Part shown: one piece after another, positions 1 through 13,480 of the stretch
Numbering within the stretch: position 1 is the first letter of the stretch
How the letters are laid out: each line of letters starts with the position of its first letter
Assembly (NCBI RefSeq): GCF_001949145.1
Contig: NW_019091355.1
Span: 2,838,069-2,902,068 of the forward strand
Length of the DNA: 64,000 nt
Direction of reading: 5' to 3'
Source: Acanthaster planci
Taxonomy: Eukaryota > Echinodermata > Asteroidea > Valvatida > Acanthasteridae
Translations under genes and position numbers: made by a program
The notes under the pieces: model-generated
Database searches by the model: none
What the model was told of the DNA's origin: nothing
What the model saw: the letters and a program-made list of their open reading frames with translations, nothing else

Positions 1-497
1 CTGAAGATGTGATTTCATCAGGGCGTTCTTTGCTGTGAATCATGGCAAGAGAATATAACACGGCGCTGTGGTACTCATTTCAACTTAGGTTTCACCAGCA
101 CCCCTCCCCCCAAAGAAAACTTTGTAAATGTAATTGTTCAAAAGGGTGATCAACGATTTTTCTACAGGAAAAGCATTTTTACATAAAGAATTTTTCTTCA
201 TTCATTCTGGTTTTTAGTTCTTCTGCATCCTGACTGTGTTAACAATGAAGCCTAGTGCATGATAAACACTTGAAAGATTCAATTTGATGTAAAAAACAAA
301 ATCTTCTGCCAACTGCTCGCTGACCAAAGTGACATGAAATCTACAAATTAAAGGGATTAAAAAGTCGGTCCTTTCACTTCTAAGCTCCCAATTTGCTCAC
401 ACAACACATCTCTCACTTTCAAGAATGGTGACAGACATCTTTATGCATTTATCATGTCATGTTAGAATCAGAGTGGAGCAAAGTATATCAATCTTAC

Positions 498-2681
<2,184 letters not shown>

Positions 2682-3371
2682 GGACTGGAGCTATGCACTC
2701 ATGACAATTATCAAACAAAATACAATTAGGCCTGTGGTCTTTCCACGTCTTCCTAAATTTGCTGAACCCCTGTTTACCACAATTCAGCGAACGTATCGTA
2801 AAAAGTCTCACAGTTTTCAGGCTCAACAGCCACGGTACACTACAATTTTACAAAACGTAGCAAAATGTTTACTAGTAAAAGTTCAAAGGTTGCCGCGCCG
2901 GTATTACATGTATTATATTCTACGTGGCTTCAACCTCGTTTCCAAATACAAGTATGTCTCTTGTTTTCGCCTAGATCTTTCATCATATCAAATGGCTTAC
3001 ATTTTGCTTAAAAATGAAAATGACTAAAAGACAAATTAAAAACACGTGCGTTTCGAATCTTGTTGGTGATAACAAGTAAGTGACAAGTTCCTGCAGTACC
3101 TTGCCTCCTCCACAAAATCTGTGGAATAAATTATTCCTTAGGATGATGCTGAAAGCCTCCTCTACATTGGGAGATGCAGAGATTTGTAAATCACTCGACT
3201 CAATGGGAACAAGGTCAACTACTACACTAGCCGCACCGCCCATTGAACATCAGTGTCTCGATTCATTCGTGCACAATGTGGGAGCTTTTTGAGACGTGTT
3301 AAAACGACGGCTCGGCCCGGAAATGATGCTAATTTCTCAAAACTTCCCTGTCTGTATCACGACAACCAGTC
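2682..3371. promoter_or_regulatory. Shared RNLS/AP1AR head-to-head promoter interval
   Basis: The two start codons diverge across 690 bp. A GC-richer patch with GGCTCGGCCCGG lies around 3305-3322, about 50 bases before the AP1AR ATG. No TATA box is obvious. Short open frames here on both strands match no family I recognise and are treated as chance. A bidirectional promoter is inferred from geometry alone. Confidence 0.45.
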
Positions 3372-6300
3372 ATGGGGAACTGTTTGGGCACATGTTTTGG
3401 TTCTATCCGTCGGAAAAGGTAAAATTTAAAGGCCAAAGCCTGCAGTGCTGCGTTCAGGACTTAATGTATGGGGTATAGCATATCCAATCCAGCATTATGA
3501 TTTATGATCATGTGATGGTTTGTTTTCATCGGCCATGTTGGACCACTAGTTGAGTAGGCGCAGGCATACGACAGGCAGTCGATTACTCTGTCTCACATGA
3601 CCAGCTAATTTTCCCCATTTGAGGTCATGACAGTGTCACTTTAGCAATCTGTAGTTTTCAGGACACCTGTTTTAATTTTATGTGTTTTTACTTCTTAAAA
3701 AGTCATGTTAAACATGGAACTTAACGAAAAAGGTTTGGTTAGGTCCCATAACACTTGTTTGGCCCCATATACATGTATATAGTCTAACATGTGTCGTCCT
3801 CATAAATACAGGCGTAACAAGCATGTTTGCATATGTGCATGTTTGAGTCCGAAATGGCTTCTGCCATGTCTGCTGTCTGTCATTTTTGCAACAATAACGG
3901 ATGTTGCTACAAAATGTGAAATTCTGGCCTAGGCCTACATGTATTCTGGCCTGTTTACTTACAATACCGGGATTTCATATCTACACATATTTGTCGCTGT
4001 AACAGTCAAGAAATGTGTCTTCCTGTCAATGAAATATATTTTTGAAAAAGGTATTTTCTGATTGGAATTTCAGTAAAGTAAACTACTTTGGTGGACGATA
4101 CAAAGAATACAACGTTGGGATTGAATTTGAAAGTCTAATCGAGGATGTAAGTATTACCCTTGTGACGGACTGATGGTTGACTTGTTGCTGACTTATGGAG
4201 GGCTTGACTGTGGCACTGACCTGCTGATGTTTGGTGTCATGATTTTGTAGTGGCATTATCTAGTATCGAATGTGGATTACCATTCAAATGTCTAATCTTT
4301 TTAATTTTTATATTATCACGGATCAAGAGCAGTTAACAGGCATAAAGTATACAGCCAAAGAACAGTAAAATTTATGTACAAGTAATATTCATATGAAATT
4401 GATATACAGTTCAAAAAGTGTGTTTAAAAATACGACATTGCACACATGTAAGAACTGGAGAGTTTTTATCAAAATTGGGGAAAAGTAGGTTTTTTTGGAG
4501 AGGAAAGATGAGGTTCAAACAAAAATTCAGAAATTAGGAGGGGGGGTGTACACAGAATAAGTACATGTATGATAAATCAGACTCCTGAATAAAGTGTGAC
4601 GCTGGGACTTAACGTGCATAGGGTGAAGCACCTGTGATTTCATGGTGTGAGTTTTGCATGTGTGCCCATGGCAGGACTTGGTCCAGCAGTCGGAGCGGGC
4701 GGCTATAACCGACTCGGAGAGGGACCATCTGCTCAACAAGCGATACAGCGACCTGGTCAAGGACCAGAAGAGAAGGGATGCAGAAATTGACTCGGAGGTA
4801 TGCCATGTCATCAGGCACGAACGCAAGAATCAACCATTGCCATTCCCTTGTGGCCAGATTCCCATTTTTATTTATTTATACATGTATATCTGTTTACCCA
4901 ACGGGGCATTAAGCGCCAATTACTGGATGAAGTGACAATTAAGAAGACAATAAAGAGTTGTTCAGATTTAGAGGTGGGAGGAAAACCCCGGATAAATATT
5001 CTTGGGAAACCCATGGAATCAGGCAGGGACTGAAAACCCAATCCATGTGCTGACCAAGGTGGGATTCGAACCCGGGTCGCAGAGGTGGAAGGCAACGAAA
5101 GAGCCACTCCACCAACCTGACTCTTCAAAGTCATTAGTACTTGTACGCTGTGCATGAACCATCTTAGAAAGAGGGAAAGCCAAATCTAGATCTGCCTTGC
5201 ATTGCAAGAAAATTGATTGGCATGTTACGCGTTCAAAGCACCTACTTGCGACAGGTATGTCAGTTATACATATGCATGCACATGGTAAAATGCTTCATCA
5301 CCTGCGATTTGCTACGCTACAGGATTGGTTGCGATTCACCCCACAAGGTTTCATCGTTGCAAAACTGTTTCTGTTAAATTTTTCAGTTCACAAAGGATTT
5401 CCACTTGGAATTTGTATAGACACTGTTATTTCTAACAGTGGAGCAAGGATAGGGTTACAGTCGGCCAAGAGGGGCTAAATATCTAAATATCTACTCATCC
5501 TATGGGTCAGAAAAGTAGTTCTTTTTGGCTCCGTGATATTCTGTAAATTTCTGTGTTCATAAACAATTGGTTTAAATTTATGTCTGAACAAATTTCAGCT
5601 TAAGAAACAAGAGGAGAACATCCGACTAGAGGAAGAGGCCTACATTGCAGCAAAGCGAGAATCGGCGAGAGCAGCGTTACAGACGAGGGCCCGGGAACCG
5701 CGGAGGAGTAGACCTGTAGCAAACGGGACAGCCAAGTCCTCGTGGTTGGGCGACAACGAAAGCGAGTGGAATGTGTGAGTACTGTATTCTCTCAGCTCCT
5801 TGCCTGCGGAGCCGTCTTTCAGTCGCCCACAGATCCCATCCAAAACGCACCTCTTTGTTGAACCTTATCAGTAGATATCCCCGACCCTAGCGCAGTGAAT
5901 AGTTTTATCTAGATATCGGCACTTTTAAGTCTTGTCTTTAAATTGATTATTCTGTACATTTCAGGTTCCAATTGCTGCATAGCTTTTTTTATCATTTCCC
6001 CCTTTTTTGACCATGGTGGTACGGGTCCTTTGATTATTTCCTCACTTTCTGGTATTGAGAACCCCCCCACAAAAAAAAATTAGATGTGTTATCTGGTTAT
6101 TTTAGAGCATTTTATCAGGCAGATATATTATTGCACTGAAACACAGTACTCCCCAGTGTAATGTGATGTCCAGCTCCCTCAACCCGTCCCTTGCTTTCAG
6201 AATTTCTCTCCCGGCAGAGCAGTTTTTAAGATTTTTGTCAGTCATCTCTCATCCCTTCACACCTGGCCGTCGGTTGTGCCCCTCGGAGTGAATACTAACT

Positions 6301-9300
6301 TGTATGTTCACGTTTCTCCTGTGTTCCAAGTTGTTCACTTACATGGTAGTCACATTACCCAGCATTGTTCCTTGTCGCTTCCTTAACCCTAACAGTCCTC
6401 AATCCTCCAACAGGTGAAGGATTGAGGAGTGTTAGGGTTAATCACGGCGTGTCTGCCGTGATTCGCCCAAATTTACTAAAATCCTGCATGCACACGTGTT
6501 TGGAACCTCCATTAACCCGTGAACAACTTTTGCATTCTTCAGGTTGTGGGAAAAGACCTCATATGAACCTTCCCATGGTCTTAGAAAAAGTGAGCTAAAG
6601 AAAAAGTGAGTCCAGCAGACAGTAGTACGCACTGTCTCGTCCAAAGAGAAACGCATGGAACAAAAAGAACTAACTGCTCATCGCATGACGGCTGCATGTC
6701 TCTAGTTTCGTTTGATTCTTTTTCACTCTTTGCCAGCATGTTGAGGAGTTTTCTTTTAGACTGCTGAAAATGGTGTTTATCACGTGGTATATCTTGTCCG
6801 TGTTATTATTTTGATCAGTGGATTTAGGTTCACTGTCTGATTTCAAACGCCATGTCCGGCCAGCTGACATAATTCTTGACTTGCATGTTTGAAGTTTTCA
6901 AATGTTGGATCAAATTCAAATGCAAAGAACCTAACGCGAAAATGTCCGAAAAGACATGCATATTGCCAGCCTGCAGTATCTTGAAATTTTCACTGAGAAA
7001 AAGTTCTTCATTCTACTTTTCTGCCTTTTTTTTTAACCAGAGCCGGGGCTGACGAGGACGACTTTGAAACATTCCTAGAGTCTGTGAAGGCACGATCTCA
7101 ATCGGTCAGAGCAAACGGTAAGCTCCAAATGAAGGCATAACCTTCTTCAGCATCCATGAAACATTTCCTTACACTGGCTGATATTCTCTTCTCTAACCTC
7201 ACTTCTGTACCCTTACAAACAGCAAAATACTCTTAGGTATTGCACCAATTTTCCCATCGCTTTTTAGATCTAGCCTTAAACATAATGATTCGCAAGTCAC
7301 AACAGCTAGGGCTGAGTCAATTCGAATAATTCACTATTCGAATATTCGACCTTCAATTTCATTGAATATCCGAATATTCGGTCACACCGACCGGCAGATT
7401 GTTGATGAACAAACCATATACAAAATTAGTTGCAATAACACACACATTTGTACATTATGATTGATATAATAGCTTCTCACATCTAGGAGTATCTCCAGCC
7501 ACGATTTTGCAAGATTTATGAGATGAACAAGACTTACAGCCCTGTCGAAAATTTCTATTCCTTTAATTGTTCAATCAATAATTTACTTTAAAATTGTTGT
7601 AAGATTTCTGACGCTTTTCATTTGAATCTGCATGAAACAAGCCTCCATAGTGCAATGTTTCTAATTTAAAACAAAAGAAAATTTTCCCTTACTTTTCATG
7701 AATTTTGCATTCAAATATTTAAATTCGAAAAATAATATTCAGTTATTCGGATATTCGGCGCAGCCCTAACAACAACTGCTTTTTAAGTTGAAGTCATGTC
7801 AAGGAATCTTGCATGATGGAAATCAACAGGACTCCTCAACATTTGTCTCTCTTCTAAAGTCCGTTTTGGTCAGGACTCCAAAGTGAGCAATACATCAAAA
7901 GATCTCAGTTTGCTCTTTGGTGTGCACACCAAAACAGAATATTTCAAAAAAACCAAATGACCATAGGACTCATTTTGTGGGATCCAGTCACATAATTTGT
8001 ATGTAATTCTTGTTTGCCAACTATAACTACTTGGTTTGATGCAGTTGTAAATGTGAGTTTCTTTATAGGGACAACATGAACTTACCAAGTAGGACTCGCC
8101 ACAGAATTAGAGTTTTCTCTGTACATGGAAATTAGAGGGTGTGCTTTCAGGGTTTTAAAGTTCTTTTAGTTGAATCAGAAATTATGCATGCACGTTTATC
8201 ATCCCTTGAATGGACAGCATGGCGGGTACACCTCTGTCTGAGATTCTCTGGATTTTTCCAGATTTCAGTATACATGTATTTGTCCCCCATGACCTCGCCT
8301 ACTCGTATGTTCACACGTGTACATGTATGTTGGTTAGTGCTAGAAAGTGTGTTTTATCCATACTCATCTTGTCCGTCTCGTACACGTACATGTTTTGTGC
8401 GCATCGCATCTCATTACTTCTTTGCTTACAACCTGGTTATCTTCTTTCAGATGACGACTCCGACATTGAATGGCCATGACTACATAGTATGCCTAAGGTA
8501 GACGTGTACGAGAGCATTGCGTGCCCCTTGTGTTGTGTTGGATAAAAACGCATGTCAGTCAATTACTTTGGACACTGCGATGAGTGGCTTTTCCAGCATG
8601 ACGCATGTTTAAAGTACCTCAGATGTTTGCTTTTGTGACAAATCATATTGATGTTATGCCGTTGGTGCAGTCATCCCCAGTGCCATGATTTGTAAGGCCT
8701 GTGTTTTTTTTTTTTATTGGTCACGGTCTCTGCTTTATTACACTGGCGGTACAGCTCAGGGATGAATGGCAGATCAGTGAAATCAGCCACCTGCATCTGC
8801 GATACATATCCAGTGCACAGTTGAATTGCAGGCAGTACTTTCCTCATGATGTGAGGTTTTCACATACAGCTGTCGGTTAAAGGAGGTTGAGGTATATCCC
8901 CAGCTTGTGTCGACATGGAATGCATATCCAATCTATGATTGGTAGTTTTTACACAATGTCGTACATACAAATTGATACACTGTACAAAATGCTGAGGGTT
9001 ATGGAACCTCATTTGAATGTACATGTACACCATCCATTTCGTCTAATATACAACAATTTGAAGTTTAATACATTGTACCTGTCATGTGTCCTAGAGAACT
9101 ATGCTTCCACCCGAGTTGGAGCTGAACTCACAAATATGCAGTGCATTTTTAATCTTCAATTGGATGTTGTGATGGTTTTCTGGTGTGATTTTGTCATATT
9201 TTTTGGAATGTCTAAAATTAGAAAAAGCATTAATTCAAACTTGTCATTTCAATCAGATTTTAGATTTCTGAAAAGTGGTTTGAAAAGTGGTATGAATTGA

Positions 9301-10710
9301 TGTGACATGATGAGTGTTGAGGTTAGTTGTGCCTTTGTGGTACTCCTGATTTTACACATCCCCCTACATTTCAGTTTGGCCTTCTTGGTTTTCGCCGGTG
9401 CATGAATGTGTGACGTGAGCAGAGCTGTCCGTCTTGAACCTACGCACTCTCACTTTTGTCCACGTTTCATTTGCCTGTCTGTTACTCCGAGTTGCTCGAA
9501 AAATTACGCCAGCAGACTGCTAGCCCGCTATTGTCATATGTCAGCCGGATAATACGGCTGGATCATTGCATGGCCCGAGAGGACAATGACTGGGCGTATG
9601 CAGGCTTTCAAGTCGCCCTGCAGTTGGCAGTGAAGTTCTCTCATAAATTGGCTCCATTTGAGAGACGATGTATTTTAAATAGAAATACTTTCAACAGCCA
9701 TTTTTTCTACTTTCGTATACGCACGCAGCAACATTAAATTTATACATGTACGCATGGTCGGTGTATGTATCCTTTCAAGAGGGAACATTTTCCACCACCA
9801 TACACTGGAAAGAGCTCTCAGGTTTTATAATTGGCTGTATTATTGCATGATCTTTGTTTCTTTTACGTTAAATCCCGAATGTCAAAACAGAACGTACAGA
9901 TAAAAGTGGTCTGTGGAGTATTGAATAGATATTAATTGTGTAAGCTGTAAATGCCATACAGTAGCCCGTTCACAACATGGATTATGGCTACACGTACCCG
10001 CATATATTGTATCTTTACTTGTTTCTCAATGTCCTGTATTCCTTACAGTGGTGGTGGGTCTGTGCCGTGCCTATGTACAAATCCATACATATTGTATGAG
10101 TTCCCCAAGGTCGACGGTTATTTGAGTCCACTAGCATGCATTTTATTGCCTTTTTCTTTGTCCCTCAGGCTTGGCACATAACCCGTACGGTAGTATTGGG
10201 TATGCGACTACTGGTTTTAGCCATCCAGAGACATCAGACAGCTCTCCTAAATCGCGAGAAGCCTCCAATGAGCCGACGGAGTCTGATTCAGACTTTGAAC
10301 CCGAGTTTGTCTCAGCTGAAACAGTACAAGTACAAGTGCCAACAAAGGACGCTCCAAACCCTGCAGAAGCTGAGCAGTTGCCGCACAACTCTAGGACAAA
10401 CGTTGCCCCGCAATCAAACCTTGACCGGGTTGTTGTTGAAATGCACAATGAGGAGAAAATTCCCGGAGCAGGCAGAATTGAAGAGACGCCAATGGACTCT
10501 AGGAACTTTACACAGTCCACAGCAGTGCAATCTGGGAAGGAGAGCGGGCTGGACAGAAACCCCACAAACCAAGTGTTAGATGAGCCAAACGAGAGCAGAA
10601 CAAACAGTGCAGAAACAGTACAGGCAACAAAACCAACCTTCAAATCGTCAGCCACAGAGGATGATCCTTTCGATTTTGACCGATTCCTTGAGGAGCTGGA
10701 TCTAGAGTGA
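3372..10710 (+). CDS. AP1AR: AP-1 complex-associated regulatory protein (gadkin), long isoform
   Basis: Gadkin is a lipid-anchored adaptor that links AP-1 vesicles to kinesin-1 and sequesters Arp2/3. Exons: 3372-3418, 4074-4146, 4675-4797, 5599-5774, 7041-7117 and 10169-10710; phases agree throughout and give 345 residues (human 302). The tiny first exon encodes MGNCLGTCFGSIRRK, matching the human MGNC start with its acylated cysteines. Next come YFGGRYKEY and IEFESLIED; a charged helical segment (SERDHLLNKRYSDLVKDQKR, then KKQEENIRLEEEAYIAAKRE) matching gadkin's coiled coil; and DEDDFETFLESVKARS, like human DDFESCLRNMKSQ. The last exon has FEPEFVSAE, like human NDFVSAE, then a long acidic Ser-rich tail ending DPFDFDRFLEELDLE. 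A short alternative terminal exon lies at 8451-8479. Orthology is strong; functions are carried over from mammals. Confidence 0.92.
4858..5129 (-). repeat. tRNA-derived SINE in AP1AR intron 3
   Basis: On the minus strand a perfect Pol III B box (GGTTCGAATCC, plus positions 5062-5072) follows an A-box-like TGGTGGAGTGG (5104-5114) at tRNA-like spacing. An unrelated body follows and the element ends in an A-rich ATAAATAAATAAAAA tail near 4858-4872. The tRNA-like head is followed by SINE body, so this is not a tRNA gene. Confidence 0.75.
6383..6441. mobile_element. Miniature piggyBac-like foldback with TTAA duplications
   Basis: A 51-bp near-palindrome (6387-6437) begins CCCTAACAGTCCTCAATCC and ends in its inverted copy with one or two mismatches. 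It is flanked on both sides by TTAA (6383-6386 and 6438-6441), the piggyBac target. A second small hairpin (CACGGC...GCCGTG, 6443-6460) follows at once. Confidence 0.55.
7299..7776. mobile_element. hAT-like non-autonomous DNA transposon
   Basis: A 462-bp AT-rich element (7307-7768) starts TAGGGCTG and ends CAGCCCTA, with subterminal inverted copies of CGAATATTCG-type sequence. Flanks are ACAACAGC on the left and ACAACAAC on the right, a 7-of-8 match to an 8-bp target duplication. It contains no transposase frame. It lies in the AP1AR intron. Confidence 0.65.
7880..7993. repeat. Dispersed repeat, copy 1
   Basis: This shares its start (TGAGCAATACATCAAAA) and end (AGGACTCATTTTG.GGGATCC.GTCAC) with 16861-16963, in the same orientation, with diverged sequence between. 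The family is unknown. Confidence 0.6.
8451..8479 (+). CDS. AP1AR: AP1AR alternative terminal exon (short isoform)
   Basis: A good acceptor (TTCTTTCAG) precedes 8451. Joined to exon 5 in the correct phase it reads DDDSDIEWP then TGA, giving a 174-residue isoform. The acidic-Trp sequence resembles the human gadkin elements ending LEW and the acidic-Trp ends of Arp2/3 binders. No donor occurs before the stop, and the first downstream donor-like site (after CCTAAG, 8506) does not match the phase of the 10169 exon, so this can only be a terminal exon or a non-used element. Confidence 0.55.
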
Positions 10711-10855
10711 CAACCAAATGGTTCTCAGGAAAACAGGAAAAAAGATTCTTGTCTTTTTTTTTTATCAAATCCCTATGATCAAGACTTGAACTCAACAACG
10801 TGAGCAACCGAAATGTATTGTATCCGTTATTTATCCCGTGCTTCTGACTCAAGAA

Positions 10856-10861
10856 AATAAA
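10856..10861 (+). other. Poly(A) signal AATAAA for AP1AR long isoform
   Basis: A canonical AATAAA lies 146 nt after the AP1AR stop codon, on the correct strand and at a plausible 3' UTR distance. Confidence 0.6.
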
Positions 10862-11789
10862 CCAGACATGGTGCAGTGACTTTGAAATACATGTACAAGA
10901 TCTGGTATCAAGCATGTGCTTGACATTAATTACATTGCTTGTCAATGAGGAGGCACTAAATTTGCATATATTTACATACTTTCGTGCATGTAAGCGGAGT
11001 ACTATACATACACATAGACAATTTCAGTGTATAATTATAATGTAGATTCAAACATTTATTTTTCAAATTCAAAGGCAGTGGGATCATTTGTCTTTACCAG
11101 GAAAATGTACCTTTCAAATTCCAGAAACCCTTCCTGAAATGAAGAGTGAACTGGTGGAGTCAGGCTGTCTCGCATCTAATCTCTGGTACCGGCAGTTAAT
11201 GAAATTATGCCCCAGAAATAGCCATAATTAGGTTTGAGATAGATGGGATTGCCTTGGGAATACAAAATGGGATTTTGATCGCTGTTCATGATATCTGACA
11301 AATTATCATACACAGCGACAACTTAAATTTACTTTGTTATTATTCATTTTGGCCCGCATTGGTTTGATGTCCACGCACGAGGGCATGTGGTCTGCACCTG
11401 TGTAATAACCGCTGTATAAAAACAGGGTACATGTACCTTGGGCTTTCAGGGGTTTTGTACAGTTCACTTATAGATTTCAAAAAAAATATTGCAAATTTCG
11501 TATGCCCAGAAGGCAAGGTGTTTTACGTTTAGTGCCAGTGTTGCCAAATGGTGATTAGTTACGAGCTTTGGTTGCAACTTGGAGCAAATGGCAAGAGAAA
11601 AAAAATTAGAGTTAGCAATTCAGTGGACACAAAATGTGCATTTACCTGAAACTTTGGCAACCGTTTAGCATTTGCCAGCTAGAGACTTGAGTCCGATGCT
11701 TGTGTATTCTGTGTTTAATGCCACATGATGGGAACAAGTACATGCCTGTGTGTTTTGCACTAGAGTTCATGAAGATTGCCCTTGACGCT

Positions 11790-12089
11790 CCCAAGGGCAG
11801 GTCCGGGGGGGGGGAACAGGAACCATGTCCCCACCCCACCCCAACCCACCCCAAGGACCCTTCGACCCCTAGGGCCCCCACCCCATTTTTTTCTAAATGA
11901 ATGAGAAAATGACAATTTGGGGGTCTGTTGCGTTTCCTTTCAGAAGCATGTAAAAAGCCCCAAAACACAGCCTCACCCCTCCAAAAGGCCACGAAAGGTT
12001 ACTCGAGAAAAATTTCAAAAAATTCTACGTCGCCCCTTCCCAAAACAAGTTTGGCCCCCGAAAATTTAGTCTTGGGTCCGCCCTTGGGT
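11790..12089. mobile_element. Foldback element with CCCAAGGGCGG-type ends
   Basis: The left end (CCCAAGGGCAGGTCCGGG) is the inverted counterpart of the right end (GGGTCCGCCCTTGGG). Between them lie a G10 run and CCCCACCCC repeats. No clear target duplication is visible, so the class is not assigned. Confidence 0.5.
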
Positions 12090-12439
12090 GCTCACACGTT
12101 TTCAACTCTGTTGGATGCACATGCATCAAATTCAAGAGGTTAAGTTTGCCATTTTTGAATGCAGCCAATCATATTTATCGTGAAAATAAATGATGTCAAA
12201 ACAGTGAGCATGAAGCAGGTGCGTGGAGATACATGTATGTATGTAAATACCGATATAAAATTATCTTAATATTGTATTATTTTTGGTTGGCCTTTTTTAT
12301 TGAATGTAAAATGTTTTCTCTTTTTTCTCTTATCTTTACACGTTATTCACATTTTTCTTTTATTTGGTTCAACTTTTCTGAAGATCAGTGGGAGTTCTGC
12401 TCTGTGCAGGAAAAATAGGTGATATGTTTTAGGAACCAC

Positions 12440-12520
12440 ATTTGGACTGAGCCAGGAATTGAACCCGGGCCACAGAGTTGAAAGGCATTTCATGTCAACT
12501 CCAACCTAACTTTCCTGTTG
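12440..12520 (-). repeat. Diverged tRNA-derived SINE fragment
   Basis: The minus strand reads TAGGTTGGAGTTGAC, then GCCCGGGTTCAATTCCTGG, a degenerate A box and B box (plus 12455-12465) with the same CCCGGG context as the SINE at 4858-5129. Confidence 0.55.
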
Positions 12521-13450
12521 AAATGTGTGTCTTTGTACGTGCACCACACTCCAAATTGAAAGAATTTCCCACCACCGTGTCTCGCCTTTGTTCTTGAGGT
12601 TGTTCATGTTGTCAGTGTAAATTGTTTGAAAATGTTGGAATTTCTGGTATTGTAAACTTCCATTTTCAAGATTCTTTGTCACAATTGAAAATGATGGGCC
12701 TTGTTCGTGTGTGTCCGATTTCAATGAAATGGTTAAAAATGAAAACACATTTACATAAATTCAGTGAATATATGGTGTAAGTGCTATTTCCTCTGCAAAT
12801 GTGAGCTTTCGTTGCATGTGAAGAAGTGTCCAGTGATTCATCTGAAATCTAACTGGTTTCTCTGACAGTCTTTTGTTGTTTTAAGTTTGAATTGTACAAA
12901 CAATTCCGAGTATTTGAAGAAAACCAGTATGTACATGGAAGTATTGTTTAACTTGCCTAGGTTTACTGTTTGGTTTTTTAGTTTTGATTTTGTTTTGTTT
13001 TTAATGTTTTCACGACAGTGACTTACTTAGCCTTGAAGAATATATGCAGAAATACCTTGGACTAGTTTTACCACAAATTATTGGAGCACATTCTGTGCCT
13101 TGAGCAGAAACACCCCCTATTGGTTGGAAAGAGCCAGTTTGGTTAGGAGTGATCATTTTGCTTGTAGTGACGCGACGGCAATGTGTACATTTCATAATCG
13201 TTTGTGAACCAGCGAAGTGCAGTCCCACTAAAGGAGCCACCGTTGCTAGGAAAACTGCACCCTCTCTTGGTCCAGCTCAGGGCTCATGGGGATAATCTGG
13301 TTCGTAAGTGACTTCATCACAAAGGCGGACACGTCACGATTTGCAGGCTCCCATTGGACGATTGCTGAAGTTGTGTGTTAACTGCCGGTTCCACAGTTCC
13401 GTGTAAACGGCTATCAATGCATGAAACTCTATGTGTGGTGCATGTGCGGC

Positions 13451-13480
13451 GGGCGTGGTTTAAACTGAAGTGACGTCACA
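13451..13480. repeat. 30-bp repeat with palindromic CRE (TGACGTCA), copy 1
   Basis: GGCGTGGTTTAAACTGAAGT followed by GACGTCACA recurs inverted at 39971-40000 with about one mismatch. It includes a full TGACGTCA palindrome. Confidence 0.6.

Noticed and set aside
5062-5129. A tRNA gene on the minus strand
   Set aside because: A and B boxes are present, but the acceptor stem does not close and a SINE body with an A-rich tail follows.
8451-8515. The 8451 exon as an internal AP1AR exon
   Set aside because: An in-frame TGA occurs at 8477 before any donor, and the next donor has the wrong phase for the 10169 exon.
10143-10655. A 170-codon minus-strand frame over AP1AR
   Set aside because: It is antisense to the conserved AP1AR last exon and has no domain or splice support.
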